A stretch of 64,000 bases of DNA from Lycocorax pyrrhopterus obiensis (taxonomy: Eukaryota; Chordata; Aves; Passeriformes; Paradisaeidae), in contig JACSVZ010000009.1 of the NCBI GenBank assembly GCA_014706295.1, positions 36,591,768 through 36,655,767 on the forward strand. The letters are read 5' to 3'. The notes under the pieces are model-generated. The model searched no databases, was not told the DNA's origin, and worked only from the letters and a program-made list of their open reading frames with translations. Below are positions 49,173-62,607 of this stretch, in pieces; position 1 is the stretch's first letter, and every line of letters starts with the position of its first letter. The translations under genes and the position numbers were made by a program.

Positions 49173-49262
49173 ATAGAATCAGAGAATCACAGAATCCTGG
49201 AACGGTTTGGGCTGGAAAGGACCTTAAGGACCACCTAGTTCCAATCTCCTGCCGTGGTCTAC
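49173..49262 (-). mobile_element. CR1 LINE, short 3' fragment
   Basis: About 90 bases start with octamer remnants ATAGAATCAGAGAATCACAG, then AACGGTTTGGGCTGGAAAGG, ACCTTAAGGACCACCTAGTT and CTCCTGCCGTGG. It is the very 3' end of an antisense CR1, heavily truncated. Its right edge is where similarity stops, at CTACATGAG. Confidence 0.85.
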
Positions 49263-52200
49263 ATGAGAAAGGTGTGTGTGCCAACACTGTCACTCCCAGG
49301 GAAGGAAATTCCCTGAGGACAGAGTGGCCATAATGTGACAAGGACGGTGTTTCTGCCTGGTCAGAGGTTTAGGATGAGCCCTGGGGATGAGCTGTCCTGG
49401 GGTCTCAGCACAAAACTGCCTGTTCCTTCATGGCTTTCACCTTGCTGTGTCAGGTGGTGCTGGAGTTTCCAGAGACTTTGAGAACAACAGGGCATAAACA
49501 TCTCCAGAGTAGATAATGAGGATTTGAACATAAATAAGCCTTTTAAAATGTATTTTGTGTCACTGCCCACACCTGGATGCCCACAGGTCTCTGGGTACCT
49601 GTGTTTTGTAATGATACTGAAGGTTAGGTGGCCCAAACTACGTCCTGGTCATTGCCCTTCACCCTTCTAATGTGCTCCCACCCCGTTCCCACTCCTGACC
49701 AAGCCCCGGGAGGTTTCAAGCAGCCAGCACCAAAGCACATCTTGTACTACCAGAGACACAGCTGGGCTGGTCCCTTCTCTGCAAAAACATGACATAAATA
49801 CTGACACTGGTCACCATCCACATCAACAGAGTCAAACTTTGCTAACGAGCCACTACAAAATTCCAAATAAAGAGACGAACCCGCTGCTGAACAGCGTATT
49901 GCAGCCCTTCCCACCGTGCACACATGACAATTACACATAGAGAGGCTCGCTGGCTTCCTCCTCAGCAGCAAATTAAATAAGAAGAAAAGTTTTAGGTAAT
50001 TAAAGATGTTTGCTTAACTTAAACTAGAAAAGTGGTTCACATTGCCAAAGCCTGGAGCTACAAAAAGCAGCCCACAAGCAGCCAGGGGAGCGTTCTCCTC
50101 AGAAAGGTACTTCAAGCTTAATTTTCACTTTTCAGGTAAATCCTGTTCAGGGGAGCAAGGGCTCCCAGGCACCATCTGTGCAAGGCCATTCACTCCTACC
50201 CATCTCTCAGCTAGAACCAGATCTGCCTTCTGATTTTGCTCTGTGCAAAGCAGTTTCTCAGCCCTTGCATAATGAACAACCAACGACTCCCAAAACCGAT
50301 TCAGGGTTTTGTCAGTGCCGTGGGGCTCTCAAGGGGACATTCCTGGACAAGACCACAGCCAAGGAGGATGCCACCTGCATGACATGGACTTGACCATCAC
50401 CTCTGAGCCCCTTGGTCAGCCAGCCCAAGGACTGAGCCACCTCTGGGGTTGGAATAGGTTTAAAGGGATACAGGACCCTAAGGCTTATTTTTAAGGGGAA
50501 GCTTAAGATTTCATGCAAGCTGAACAGCAGAGCCCTAAGCCCCATATGAACACTAAGGTAAACATTCCCTGGAGCATTTTATGAGTTCCTTCTCACCACA
50601 AATGGCAGCATTTTACAACACAATTTAAGTAGAACACATTCAACAGGTCACCTAAGCAATGTGATGACTCTGGGATCCATTTGCTGTGACAGAGCTTTGC
50701 CCTTTCCACCTCGTCAGCTGGATCATTTTTGAGGTGATTTTATAGAGTTTTTAGATGAAAAGAATGAAATCTGGGAGGACTGACTTTAAAGCAATAATAT
50801 ACTTCTGTCATGCAATGTAATACCACCATTAACCAATATTCAAAACTGTTGAATGCATAGGTAATGGCAACTATATATAGAAATGGCATTTTGTCTTTAA
50901 AGAAGTGAAACACATTAAACTTTATGTGATGAGATGTTAAAAGTAAGAATTGGTAAGAAAACCTTACTCCACATATGCATGTAAATGGCTTTATGGGGAT
51001 ATCCTGTTGGAGATGATGGGTTCCTTATGAGCAACAGCTCCTGAGCAAAAGGTTCCCTATCCTGTAAACACAAAAATGTGAGACACAGCTGGGAAGTTTG
51101 CCTACAGGCAAGGCTTCAGGTGAGTAAAATGAGCAGCCGAAGTCTGAGGAAGAAACTCAGGAAGACCTATCAGTGGCTTTGCCCAGAAAGAGAAATGGAG
51201 AGGAGAAAAAAAAACAACAAAAAAAGGAAGAAAGGAAGACAGGAAAAGAAAAAAGGAAAATAATAAAAAAGAATTTTTTTTTTTAAAAGGGGAAAAAAAA
51301 GGGGAGGAAAGAATGTAATTTACTGCCTAACTTCTAAAAATGTGGTGTAATATTTCAGGCTGAACACGTATGTGTACATATACATATATATATAAAACAT
51401 GGTGGTTATTAGAGACACCAGAGACACCACAGTGCAAGGCTTTTCTTCCCTCTGTCTCTAAAACATTTTCCCAGGTTAAGTACAATTCCCATGACCATCA
51501 TAATGGTTCATCTGGCTCTCAGGCTGGATAGTGGTACTGTGCGTTGTGTTTGGCTGTGAATACCAGTGCACCCAATGATTTCCTTTTCCATGACATTTCT
51601 GAGAAACAAATACTGGACCTGATTCACATCCAGCCACAAATATGAATCAAAACCCAATACAAAATTGGATACACGCTGGAAATTTGATAACTTGTGAATA
51701 TGAATTTACTCCTGTAGTTGCTGAGCTGCTAGTGGAAATCTGGAGCATGCTTGGAATTACAATTTTTGCTGTCCAAAAACGTGCATAGCTTGTTCCCTGT
51801 AATCGTGTTTCTGATGAAGTCAAAGACAGAAATCCCACTGGAAGAGCTGGGGAGGAAGGACTTTGTTTTAAAGACGTACACTTTATGGAAGCTTTCCTAC
51901 TCGCTGTCTTTTCAGTGTAAAATATGAGTCAGTCTAATCCCTTTCTTCTTCTGTGCTTTAATAGAGACTTGCAAAAAGAAGTTACAATTTTTATAAATTG
52001 GAATGAAGTGGCCTCTGTCTTCCAACACTTGCCAAAGCATATGGGGTCAAACCCAAACAGTCACCCACTCTGGCCAGCTACATGTCTTACTTAAACAATA
52101 AATTAGTGTCAAAGTTTCCAGTAATTAATTTCTCTACCAATTTACATATTTCATTCCTTCTTTTTTTTTTTTTTTTGCTTTCATGTTTTGAAACTGTAAC

Positions 52201-52929
52201 GCACTAACATCTATTTAAAGCAACCTCCCGTACCCGGTGATTGATGTTAGATACAACAATTACAATGCCAGTACCAGGGATAATTCTTTGCAGATGTTGT
52301 CAAATTACAGGTTAAATGAGGAAAAAAGTTCCTTTCTTCCGGCCACCCACTCTAGTTCCCTTGAAATAGGTGCACATACTGTATATCCTGTGCTGTAGGT
52401 GCAGTAATTCCCCGTCCAGTCACTCATCTGGTTTAAATGACTTCCATTTGCCATTTCAAAGGATGACAGAACACTGTGTTCAGATTGTTTTGCAGGTACC
52501 AAACACGCAGTAACTCTGCTTTGTGTTTTAGCTGGCAAAGAGAAGTGAGCTCGATCTGGCAAGGCTGTGCTGGTTTTCCCCTTAATATAAATAACATTTG
52601 CCATTGTGGAGAAAAAAAGAAGAAAATTGGGGGGGAACAGAAAAGTGAGGTTAGATTATTTTAACCCTTCATAAACCTTTGCACTCTTTTGAGATAAAAC
52701 AGGATCCTTGTCTTCATGTTATAATCATAACAGTGTGTGTTTGGTGTCGACAGCAGAAAGATTGAGCATAGGTCCTGCAGTCTGGGGAGAGGTGATGAAA
52801 CTTCTCCATTACCCATCCCTTGCCGCGGGAGCCAGGCACGGTGACATTCCCTGAACCCAGAAGAAGGAAGGGAATGAGCCATAAACAGAATATGGAAAAA
52901 ATCAAGAACAAATTGAAGAACTGGCTTTG
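49263..52929. other. unique DNA with A/G-rich low-complexity tract
   Basis: No gene is recognised. A purine-rich, A-dominated tract covers about 51196-51313. A TA-alternating tract lies at 51379-51393 and a 16-base T-run at 52161-52176. A non-repetitive AT-rich block at about 50780-50930 looks regulatory. Other ORFs (up to 99 codons) look random. Confidence 0.55.
51196..51313. repeat. A/G-rich low-complexity tract
   Basis: This is a purine-dominated stretch of GGAAGAAAGGAAG- and AAAAGGGGAAAA-type words, interrupted by one T-run near 51276-51285. It arises by slippage, and the purine bias could allow triplex formation, which is speculation. Confidence 0.85.
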
Positions 52930-54024
52930 CCTGCCCTTGTGTGAGGCCGGGATCGTGCTGTGCTCAGGAGGGGAGCAGTGTGCTGCTCCTGGGCTCAGCC
53001 AGGAAACCTGCAGCCTTGGCACAGCCCACAGCCACGCTCTGGAGCGGCACATGGTGGGACAGCCGTGGGCCATGTGACATCGAGGTGAGCTTGGCCACCT
53101 GGCACCAGTCCAAGGCATGTTTGTCCCCTGCTGCCGTGGGCTTGCAGGGCCAGGTTTTGGTAGCAGTGGGGCTGCAGGGGTGGCTTCTCTGTGTTTCTAG
53201 AAGTGGAAGCTGAAGCAGGTTTGCTGGCAGGACTTGGGACCCCGCTTAAGACCCACGGTGGAGCAGTTCCTGAAGGACTGACCCCATAGAAGAGACTCAC
53301 ACCAGAGCAGCTCCTGAAGAACTGACCCTGTGGAAGGGACTCACACCAGAGCAGTTCCTGAAGGACTGACCCTGTGGAAGGGACTCACACCAGAGCAGTT
53401 CCTGAAGGACTGACCCTGTGGAAGGGACTCACACCAGAGCAGTTCCTGAAGGACTGACCCTGTGGAAAGGACCCACACTGAAGCAGCCTCTTCCTAAAGA
53501 GCTGACCCCATGGAAGGGGCCCACACTGGAGCAGTTCATGCAGAACCATAGCGCATGGGAAGGACTTCTACTGGAGAAGTTCACGGAGGGCTGTCTCCTG
53601 TGGAGAGAACCCCAGGCTGGAGCAGGGGATGAGTGTGGAGACCAACCCCTGAGGAGGAAGAAGAAGCAGAAATGCCTGAAGATCTGACCACAGCTCCCAT
53701 TCCCTGTCCCCCTGCACCATGAGCGGAGGAGGGAGAGAAAACTGGGAGTGAAGTTAAGCCCAGGAAGTGAGGGGGGTGAGGCATTTTTAGACTTAAGTTT
53801 TTATTTCTCATTATCCTACTCTAGTTTGACTGGTGACAAATTGAACTGATTTCCCCAAGATGAGCCTGTTTTGCCCATGACAGTAACTGTGAGGGATCTC
53901 TCCCTGTCCTTATCTCGCCCCAGGAGCCCTTCATTTTATTTTCTCTCCCCTGCCCAGCTGAGGAGGGCAGCGACTGAGCAGGTTTTGTGAGCACCCAGCA
54001 TCCAACCAGGGTCAACCCACCACA
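52930..54024 (+). mobile_element. solo LTR of an avian ERVL-type endogenous retrovirus
   Basis: The right end is distinctive: TTTCCCCAAGATGAGCCTG, GATCTCTCCCTGTCCTTATC, TTTTCTCTCCCCTGCCCAGC and CACCCAGCATCCAACC, ending GGTCAACCCACCACA at 54024, where the terminal CA is expected of an LTR. I recognise this as the 3' part of a common avian ERVL-class LTR. The left part carries GCACAGCCCACAGCCACGCT and the 44-bp minisatellite found in this family. The left boundary is uncertain. No TGTGGTGGG-type start is visible, so the 5' end is diverged or truncated and no target-site duplication could be matched. No gag, pol or env is adjacent, so it is a solo LTR or fragment. The orientation is inferred from remembered family sense. 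Short ORFs inside it are not genes. Confidence 0.75.
53261..53619. repeat. 44-bp minisatellite inside the LTR, about eight units
   Basis: Units start GAGCAGTTCCTGAAGGACTG at 53261, 53305, 53349, 53393 and 53437, each 44 bases long. About three further, diverged units follow, with small insertions, to about 53619. Units 3 and 4 are identical by eye and unit 2 differs at only a few positions, so the array has expanded or been homogenised recently. The outer units are older. The period is not a multiple of three, so it is not a protein repeat. Confidence 0.93.
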
Positions 54025-57000
54025 CCTGGGAAGTGCCTCAGTTTGCTGATTAACTGGATGAGAGTGGCTGAAAATCCCATAGGTGCCCCAGGCACCGGGT
54101 ACCAGTGCGGGATGGGCCAAAGCAGCTCCATGGCACAGACACACCCCATTGTCTCCCAGCAGACTCTGGAGCTGTGTCTGCATTCCCAGTGCCAGGATCT
54201 TGCAGGCGTGCCATGCCTCAGCCCTAAGGCTTTGAATGGGATTTCCATTTTAATTCTTTTCCTACATATGTTAGGCTGCGACCGCTTGTTCTCACAGCGT
54301 ACAGGAACGAATCCTGGCCAGGAGAAGGGAGACAAGAATAATTTACAAATAGAATCAGAGGACAGCAAAGCCAGGCTCTCATACTTCACACTTTTGGCCA
54401 GGGAAGTGGCTTGTTGTGTGGCCTCATCCTCACTGCATCCTCCTTCCACGTCTGATTTCCAAGAGCACATAGAACAAACCCCCTGAGAACAGCCACCAGG
54501 CAGGCAGACCTACAAGCACCTGTGGTAAGCAGATATTGCAGTGGCCAAAAAGATCAGGGACGGGTGGAAACACGTTGCCAGTTATTTGGGTGATGGTGAA
54601 CATCCTCACTGCCAATTTGTAATATCTGTTTCGTAACAAAACCTCCTCTGAGGCCCCTGCACAACTGTGTGCGAGGTAACTGTTGCACGCTATTCCCTAA
54701 ATAATTATGTTCTCTGAATATTCACTAAATAGTCCCTTTTCTTTACTTTAAATCACCACCCCAGGACTCTTTTCTCCTCCTGGCTACGCCAACATGCATC
54801 CCGAGGTATCACCACCCCAAACCCATTTATTTTTAACCTACTAAGTTTAATAATTTTCTGAAACGAGCTGCAGGGTGGTTTGTGAGTACTGAAGGCACGA
54901 GCATGTGATTTGTGTGCTGAGCCTCAGTGTCTTGGCTTTCCAGAGGAAAGCACAGCTTGCTGATGAAGTTTGTGGTTTTCCTGTTTGTTGTCTGAAAAAA
55001 AAAGGAAAAAAAGCATGTGGAGGTGGGGTGCCAATGGGGAGAGTGGGGTCAAAAAGGGAAAAAATTAAAGACCTAAAGACTTATTTCTAAAGAACCAAGA
55101 TGCTCAAGCCTCATTTGCTTCAGGGGTTGAAGAGATTGCAGTGTCCTAAATGGAAGAGGATCAGAGATCCTGCTCTTTGAAGCACAATCTTATGGTTTAA
55201 ACAGTATTTGACCCAAGTGCAATGGTCATGGGTGCTGCAAATGTGGCTGCAGCTACTAGAAACTGAAGGGTTTTGGTCTGCCCCAAAGTGAAGCCAAAGA
55301 GCCGTTGCATGTAAGAATGTTTGAAGCTCTCCAGCAGCTCCTGCCCAGCCAAACAGGCAGTTTCTGTAAAAGGATCAAGAGCTTCCTGCCAGCCTCCCTC
55401 CCCCTGTTTCCTTTTATTATACACTTTTGCCACATTAAGTGATTTTAAGACCAAAGGGCTTGCTTTCCTGGTAAAAGAGGGTGGACGGGATTGCGAAACA
55501 TGAGGGCTGTCTAATCTGTGACTTTCCGGGGTGTAGGATGTGTGAGGCTTGGTTAAGAATTTGGTAATGGGGTGGATATTCCCTCCTGTGAACAGACTCT
55601 CCCTAACCGGTCATTATTTAGAGCACCCTTAAAAAAAAAGTAATAATTAACATGTTTCTGATTTTATTCCCGGTGTAAATCAAACACAACAGTTCAAAAA
55701 TGCTACTGTGAGCACATTTAAAGAACCAGCAAACAGCAGTGGCATCAATATTTCATGGACAACTTGAAATTTTGCTCATACACTCTGACAACTTCCAAAC
55801 CAGCTTCCTGCCACTGCTTCTGCCAGGGAGACTCACCAGTCCACAGAAAGGAAGAGTGAAATGGCCACAAGCCTTCACCCACAGCTAGAAAATGAAGATC
55901 CCCCAGCTGACAGAGGAAATAAATTCCTTTAATATATGTTGATGTTATATCCCGAGCCTACAGACAGGTGGATTCCTGCACTCAGCTCTGTCTGTACATT
56001 CAGTTTTACATTTGCAGCTGTTTGTCCACAGGATGCACTCCACAAAATTTTTGTTTGCAGCTGCCCAGTACGGATTTCCAGTGGCAACGATTTCAAAGCC
56101 CTGATCATGTTAAACAAAAATACTTTCTCCGTGGGGTTAGAACTGGGAAGACAACACTGTCACATTAACACTATAACCATGCACCAAATCTTTGTTTGGA
56201 TAAAGCCATTTGCTTTTTGGAATTTATGGCTGGATTTATATTGCTATTAACTAATAGATACCAATAGTTAAAGAGATTTTATAGCATTCTGACATTCAAG
56301 ATATTATTCAGGTTTAAAAGGCTCCGCAAAATGGATGAACTATCTGAGCTGAACAACTTTCCAGTTGTAAAAACGCTTCTCGAGGTACAGAGGACTCAGA
56401 TTTAATACTTAGTCTTGCTTGTTTAAGCACATGCTCAAATGTGGACGGGTTTTTCATCTTTTAATCCTGACAGAACAATGCAGCCTCCTCAGAGCCAATG
56501 CTAAATGAAAAAATGACAGACATATCTTGTTAGGGGCGATAATTTAAGTTATGCTTATTTTTAATGCTTCACTTAAGCAATACTATTTTATGTCTTCAAA
56601 TACGTACAGAACTCTTCCCTTCCCGCTGTTGATTTATCTTACAGCTTGCACGGCACAGATTCTTATAAAAATAAGATTTTGAGGTGATTTAAGTCCCTAA
56701 CATGTTGTAAGAGCTCTATTATATATCCCCCAAACACAGTGTGATGGATTTTCATGCTATGCTTCCTTCTTCACAAGCACAATTTCCATTTGCCAGATAG
56801 CAACTCAGATAAAAGCTCTAAAACAAAAATAAACTTATACCCAGAACTCCTTGAAAAGGATAATTAATCTTATGGAATAGTTGGGAACCCAGAGAATAAT
56901 CTGTGAGTGATACAAATAATAGAAAATTTCCTAAATAACTTTTGCTTCTGGTAACCTTCCAAGCAAGTAATTCACAAAATATGACTTTCTTCATTGGAGA

Positions 57001-59701
57001 GGTTATAAAAATTTGTTTGTTGGAGGTAGGGAAGGAAATGTAATTAAAGGCTAAATTCAGGCTCACATTTCATTTTAACTAAAAGAATATGTGTGATTTG
57101 GATATAAGTCACCTAGGCACTTCCTTTTTTTTTTTTTTTAGATTTTTGTTAAGGCAGTGCACATTGTCAGCAAATGAGATTATCCAATAGCAGAACTACA
57201 TCTGGCTGAGCTGACTATGCCAGGTAACCTTAAATAGAAACTCTGCTGCACTTAACTGTGTTGCAACACTGGGCTTTGCTGGTAATACTTATCAAAAGTT
57301 CCCCTTTGTAGCATTTCTATAAAAAATAAAAAGGGAAGAGGTGAAATGAAAACATAAAACTTGTTGGGGTTTTCTGTATTTATAAAAAAAAATACCTAAC
57401 AAAACAAAAAATCCCTCTGCAGTTGGAAATGCTTACAAAGGCATATATAAAGTACAGCAACTCCAGTTATTTTTAACTGCATATGGTCTGCATAAAATGA
57501 ATCTATAGATCAGGGAAGCAATAATGAAGGCAACTTAAAGGCCATAACAGTTCAAGTATTTTAGCTGGTCTTGAATTTACAACGTCTTCAGGTAATGCTT
57601 CAACATCCACAGGAGAAACAAAACAAATTTCCCCGTTATTGGTCTTAGAAGAAACTATTAACTTGTCCCCTTGGTAATTATTTTAATTATAAGAGTGAGA
57701 TCCTCATCTCGGATACACTGCACACATGACCTTCCATCAGCTGTGACTTTTATTCTCACAGAAGTTGGTTTGACAAGACATATTGTGGGGATTTGCACTG
57801 TCTGCTACGTTTTAGATCAAAATCAAGTTCTGGATCCTCAGTTCCTTACAAGTCACTTCTAAACTGAGACAAAGCTTTCGTTGCTGGGGCTGAGCACTCA
57901 ACTTAAAAAACCCATCTCTCCCCAAAGGCAAATGCTATATGAAAATAAATTAAAACCCAAATGTTGCTGGTCAGCTATTCTGAATATATAAATAGGCAGT
58001 TTCATGTGAAGAGAAGTGACCTGAAACTTTGGGTTTAATCTTTGACAAGTCTTGGAAATGCCCTTCTTTTTGTCCTTTCTCAAGTAAAGTTTAGCTTCAT
58101 TCTGTCTTCATTCTATCAGCAAAGTTATGCATAAAACAAGCTACTGTACAACATGAATAAAAATGGCAGAATCTCACCCAAAGTGAATTACCACAGGGGA
58201 AACAGGACTTGGAAAAGACTGCACCAAGAAAGCATGTTTGAACAGATGTGCCATTACATGCCCATAATTCATTTGCAAAAGAAACCATTTCTCCACACTT
58301 TTAAAGTCAATTGTGCATTTTGAACTGTTGTATCAACTATATATTTGAATTTTCAACTTGCAAACAAATGCACCAGTGCCAGAGAGAGCCACCTATTCAG
58401 GAATCCCCTTCTGCAAGATTCCCTTTGGGACACAGAATTCATACTCTGTGAACACAGAATTCTTTTTTTGGCTCATGGATTTAATGTTGTGAGGTTAAAT
58501 CCCCCAAACAGTTGCCTGCTTTGATGCATCCTAGGGTTTTTTAACTTTAGCTACTTTAACCTAAAGCTTGCTGGGAACTGTGTAAACTCGAGCTATGAAT
58601 CTTTACTCATTTTCCCAGTTATTTCCCCTCTGATTATTCCCTTTTCTCTGATCCCTGAGCGAAAAACTGAAAACATGTTTGTATAGAAATATTAGTGAAA
58701 ACGACCTTGGCTTGTGCTTTGGCCTATCACATCCCATGGGTGTGGAAGAACTCCAGCGAAGGTGAGCTGAAGGGCAGATGTGCTTTCTGAAAAGAGTTGA
58801 GGAAGTTTTCCTAGAGCCACACAGGCACATCCTCAGGGCTGCACACCCGCCCTTGTTGGAGTCCAAAGTGCAGGGAATATTTCTCTGCCTGTTTTGAAGA
58901 GTTCTACTCCCCTGGACAACCCTGTCTTTGACCTTTGTCCATGGAGAAAATTGCCTACCCTCTGGGAAGAAGCAGAATCTACACTGGTGTGAACTAGGTG
59001 ATAGAACATTATGCAAGATTGTCACAGGGTGAAAATTTAGAGGTGTTGGGTTTGTTAATATAGCAAAATAGATAAGAAACAAAACCTTCAAAATGGAGGA
59101 TTGTTGTTGTTTTAGGCCTTCTTCTTTCTTCTTTCTCTACTCCATTTTCTGCAGCAAAAGTGGATTGAGAGGATTGGGTGAAAAATGCCGCAGTTCCTTT
59201 CATGTGACAGAACGATTTATTGAACATTGGTAGAAAAGTAAAAATATCTTTCGTTTTGGGCTTTCATTGGTTAATTTACCTTTAAAAGAACAGCGTTATC
59301 TTGATAAGGAGGACTTCTCCCTTGCGCTTTCTAAGGGGAGTCATCTCTGCCTCGGCTCCTTTTTCTGATAAGACTCAATAAACAACTATCTGAGAGCAAA
59401 AGTGTGGAAAAGTCCTGTTCGTCTGCAGAGCCCAGGCAAGGGCTCGGGGAATCCTCCCCCATCAGGGGAGGCTCAATTAAGACACAGTAAAGTGCCACGC
59501 CCTCAAAGCACAGAATATTGATGAGACTCTGGCCAGCTGAAAGCTTAAAATAAATATGTGGTGCAGCTTCTTCTTGGTGCTGGAACAGATGCCTTTGTAG
59601 GACGCGGTGGTGGAAAGGTAAGTGCCCAAACCCCTGAGAATCCAGGTGTGGCTGTGTCCTGGGAATCGAGCTGTGCACAGGACGTCCCAGGGGGGGAGGC
59701 T
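54025..59701. other. unique AT-rich DNA, no gene recognised
   Basis: No transposon is recognised for 5.7 kb. A 15-base T-run lies at 57125-57139. The 147- and 152-codon ORFs near 54.0-54.5 kb overlap on opposite strands and look random. A plus-strand donor, CTCCAGCGAAG|GTGAGC, follows a short ATG frame at 58736-58761 (see findings). Direct copies of ACACAGAATTC occur near 58431-58456. Confidence 0.5.
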
Positions 59702-59890
59702 CAGAGCAATCGCGGAGTCACGGAGTTGTTCAGGTTGGAAAAGCCCTCTAAGATCATCAGCTGTTCCCCCAGCACTGCCAAGGCCACCACTATCCCATGT
59801 GCCCAAGTGCCACATCCCCCTGGCATTTAAATCCCTCCAGGGGTGAGGACTCCACCACTGCCCTCGGCAGCCTGTGATCCCACTGCCTGA
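59702..59890 (-). mobile_element. CR1 LINE 3' fragment, older subfamily
   Basis: The antisense tail reads AGAGCAATCGCGGAGTCACG, then TTCAGGTTGGAAAAGCCCTC, AAGATCATCAGCTGTTCCCC, CACTGCCAAGGCCACCACTA, CAAGTGCCACATCCCCCTGG, TTTAAATCCCTCCAGGGGTG and GACTCCACCACTGCCCTCGG. This order is that of the CR1 subfamilies ending 'GGTTGGAAAAGACCTCTAAGATCATC', different from the copies at 14.7, 37.0 and 63.2 kb. It is about 190 bases, and two octamer remnants (now rich in CpG-like changes) mark its 3' end. Confidence 0.88.
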
Positions 59891-62607
59891 AATTTGATGT
59901 AACACGGACTCAGCAGCTGAATTTGGTTTTCATCTGGGAATAGGCAACACGGATAAATGCCCATAAAGTATTCCTGCCTTAACAGGGAGAGGTCAGACTT
60001 TTCCATGGGTGACAGCGACTGACAGCAACACGGTAACACATGAGTCAGAGAAGGGAAACAATTTGACCACAGAAACTGGTATAAAGCTGTTTTTATATGA
60101 AAGAAAGGCACTGAACACCTACTGGCTGTGCAGAGGAGGTGTAGGGAGGATCTTGGCCCCCAGTGTCTGGTCCAGAGGACTCCCACCCCAGCTCACTGGG
60201 GACATTTCAGATTTGTGTACCTTAGATGGGGCTCTGAGTCACCCTGGCCTGGGGCTGCACCTGGGCCTGCGCAGGCTCTGGGTGCTTTGTGTCTGTTCCT
60301 CCCTTCCATGCAGGGGTATCATGAAATCAGAACTATCAGGTAGGATAAAGAGGGGGAGGATGGAGCAGCACTGATAAAACCCACTGGCTGCTGCATCCGG
60401 GGGAAACACGGCCAGATAGGGGGAAGAAAAGCTTAACTCATCACCTTCCCACCTCCCATAGCCCACCAGAGACCCTCTAGTCTAACACAGCAGCCAAGAA
60501 AAAAGACAAGAACTGAGACCTTCATGGTCCCCGGGCTCCCAGAAGGGTCTCCTGGGGCGACTCCTCAGCTCAACAACCTCTTTGTTACACAGGAGCTGCC
60601 AACAGCAGCAACCTGCAAAAGGACCTGTGGTGACAACCTCAGGGATCCCAGGAAGCATTCCCAGATATCCCCCCTATCCCAGATATACTCCAGGTATCCC
60701 TAACCTCCCTTCAAGCAATCCAGTCCCGTGGGCAAAGCTTCAGGCAACCAGGTCCAGCTTCTGCCCTGAGAGGTTTCTACTTCCAGAGGTGAGCAGGGTG
60801 ATATACCCGACTTGTGTGACCTCACCAATTAATTTGGGAATTGTCAGTCTCCAGACAGATTGTTCTTCCCTCTTGAATTATCTGCTGACCTTCCTTGCCC
60901 TCTTTCCACTACTCCTTGCCTATGAAAACCCACAAAACTCTAAAGTTGCTGGTTTTTACCACCTTACAGATGTTCAAAGATTGTTTTTGGGGTTTTTTTT
61001 TTTCAGTGAATAGGACCCAACACATTTACAGATTTTAAAATAAACCTTACTTTAAAAATCAAAAAATGAGTCCCACAGAAATCCAGACGACTGCACAGAT
61101 TTGTGACCCAGCTTTGCTAAACAACAAACTAACCAAAGACTTGAACCAGAATTGGAAAATGTATTTTTCCTCTCTGAGTTCTGAAAAACCCTGGTTTGGG
61201 TGTTTTGCCACGGGTTTTGACTTTCAGATGCTTCTGTGTCCACATGTGCGAGCAAAGTGCTGAGTCACAAGAAAGTTTTCCAGTCCAGTTCTGTGCCTCT
61301 GTGAAGTTCATAACTCTAAAATCATCATGGAAAAGATCTGCATGTTTGGGTGCTTCTCTGAGATCAGTTTGGCATTCAGGTTTTGGGAGGGGCTCCCAGG
61401 ACAACAAAGTTCAGCAGCATTTATGTGATCTGACCCCACCTGCCCCAAGGTGCAGCTCCTGCCCCATTCCTGATGCCAGGATCAGGGAGGGGGAGGTTCC
61501 TCAGGGGTGGCTGATCCCATTTCACAACCTTGGGCAGGGAGACAGCTGAGTGCAAGCAAACCAAATCCTTCAACTCTAAATATCCTTGCTTCTCTTGTTT
61601 CTTTTTCCCAAAATCTTATCATGTGAGCGCAGCGCACTTTCTTGGTTCAATAAGAATAATAATGGCTCAGGATGCAGGAAAATGACTCACATGGAGCCCG
61701 TCCAGCTCTCCTAGTTGGTTCTAGTCAGGTCACGATGAATCAGATGACCCTTATCTTACTTTAAGACTGCGAATAAAAACCTCTCCCCTCTACACCTCAG
61801 CCAATTTTTCTTACTTTATGCAGCGTATCTCCCTCCCCTCTCACATTTCCAAGATCTTCAAGTCTGCCTATCACCTTCCCTGACAAAATTCCCATGCGTA
61901 CATCCCTCCTGAGTTAACCTCTGAGTAAATCCTCTCCTGTGCTCTGTAATTTCCCCTTTCTTATACCTTTTCCTCCCCTCTTTGTCCTGTCTGAACCTCG
62001 GTTTTATGGCTCTTCCAGCTCAGGGCGAATGCTGCCATATGCTTTTCTTTCTCACGTGTTGTTACACATGACCTACATCCCACCCAAGCCAAAACTGCTT
62101 TACTTTCTTTAAAACCCTCGGTGGATTTGTACCTTGGACCCTTGAGGGATTTCAGCTGTATCTGAAACCAAAGCAGAAAACAGATCCTTTCTAAATTTTT
62201 TTGTATCACGTTTATAATACAAACCACAGCAACACTTTCCAAACCAGGAACACAAAACTGCTTTTGCTTCCCTGACTAGACAGTTCATAAAGGTTTGGGT
62301 TCAAAACTGCAGTTTTTCTCCACTTTCCCCTGTAATAGAAAGAACAGATCAAATAATAAATCCCATGTTAGTGACCTTTCTATTCCCTTGGTAGTGCCTT
62401 TGTGGAGGCCCTGGCCTATATTATGATGAAAGTAGTAACTGAAAAACAACAGATGAAAGGAAAAATAATATTTAGTATTGTTATGTGAAAGAGAAGCCAT
62501 TACAGGTCTGGCTCCAGAGCAAGAGCCAACCCAGCTTAGCTTGAAAAAGATGTTCCCGTAACAGGGGAATAGTTTTTGTTTCACATTTCTGCCTTTTTTT
62601 TGCTCAG
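59891..62607. other. unique DNA with pyrimidine-rich zone
   Basis: No gene is recognised. A diffuse C/T-rich zone lies at about 61740-61990 without a simple repeat unit. A poly-T acceptor-like site ends at about 61006. The last bases (about 62590-62607, CTGCCTTTTTTTTGCTCAG) form the acceptor of the candidate exon that follows. Confidence 0.5.

Noticed and set aside
53418..53687. 89-codon ORF of repeated peptide (+)
   Set aside because: It is translation of the 44-bp minisatellite inside the LTR. The period is not a multiple of three, so the peptide repeat changes frame and is not a protein repeat.
61740..61990. Pyrimidine-rich zone as a mitochondrial insertion or promoter
   Set aside because: There is no recognisable mitochondrial gene text and no CpG enrichment, only a base-composition bias.
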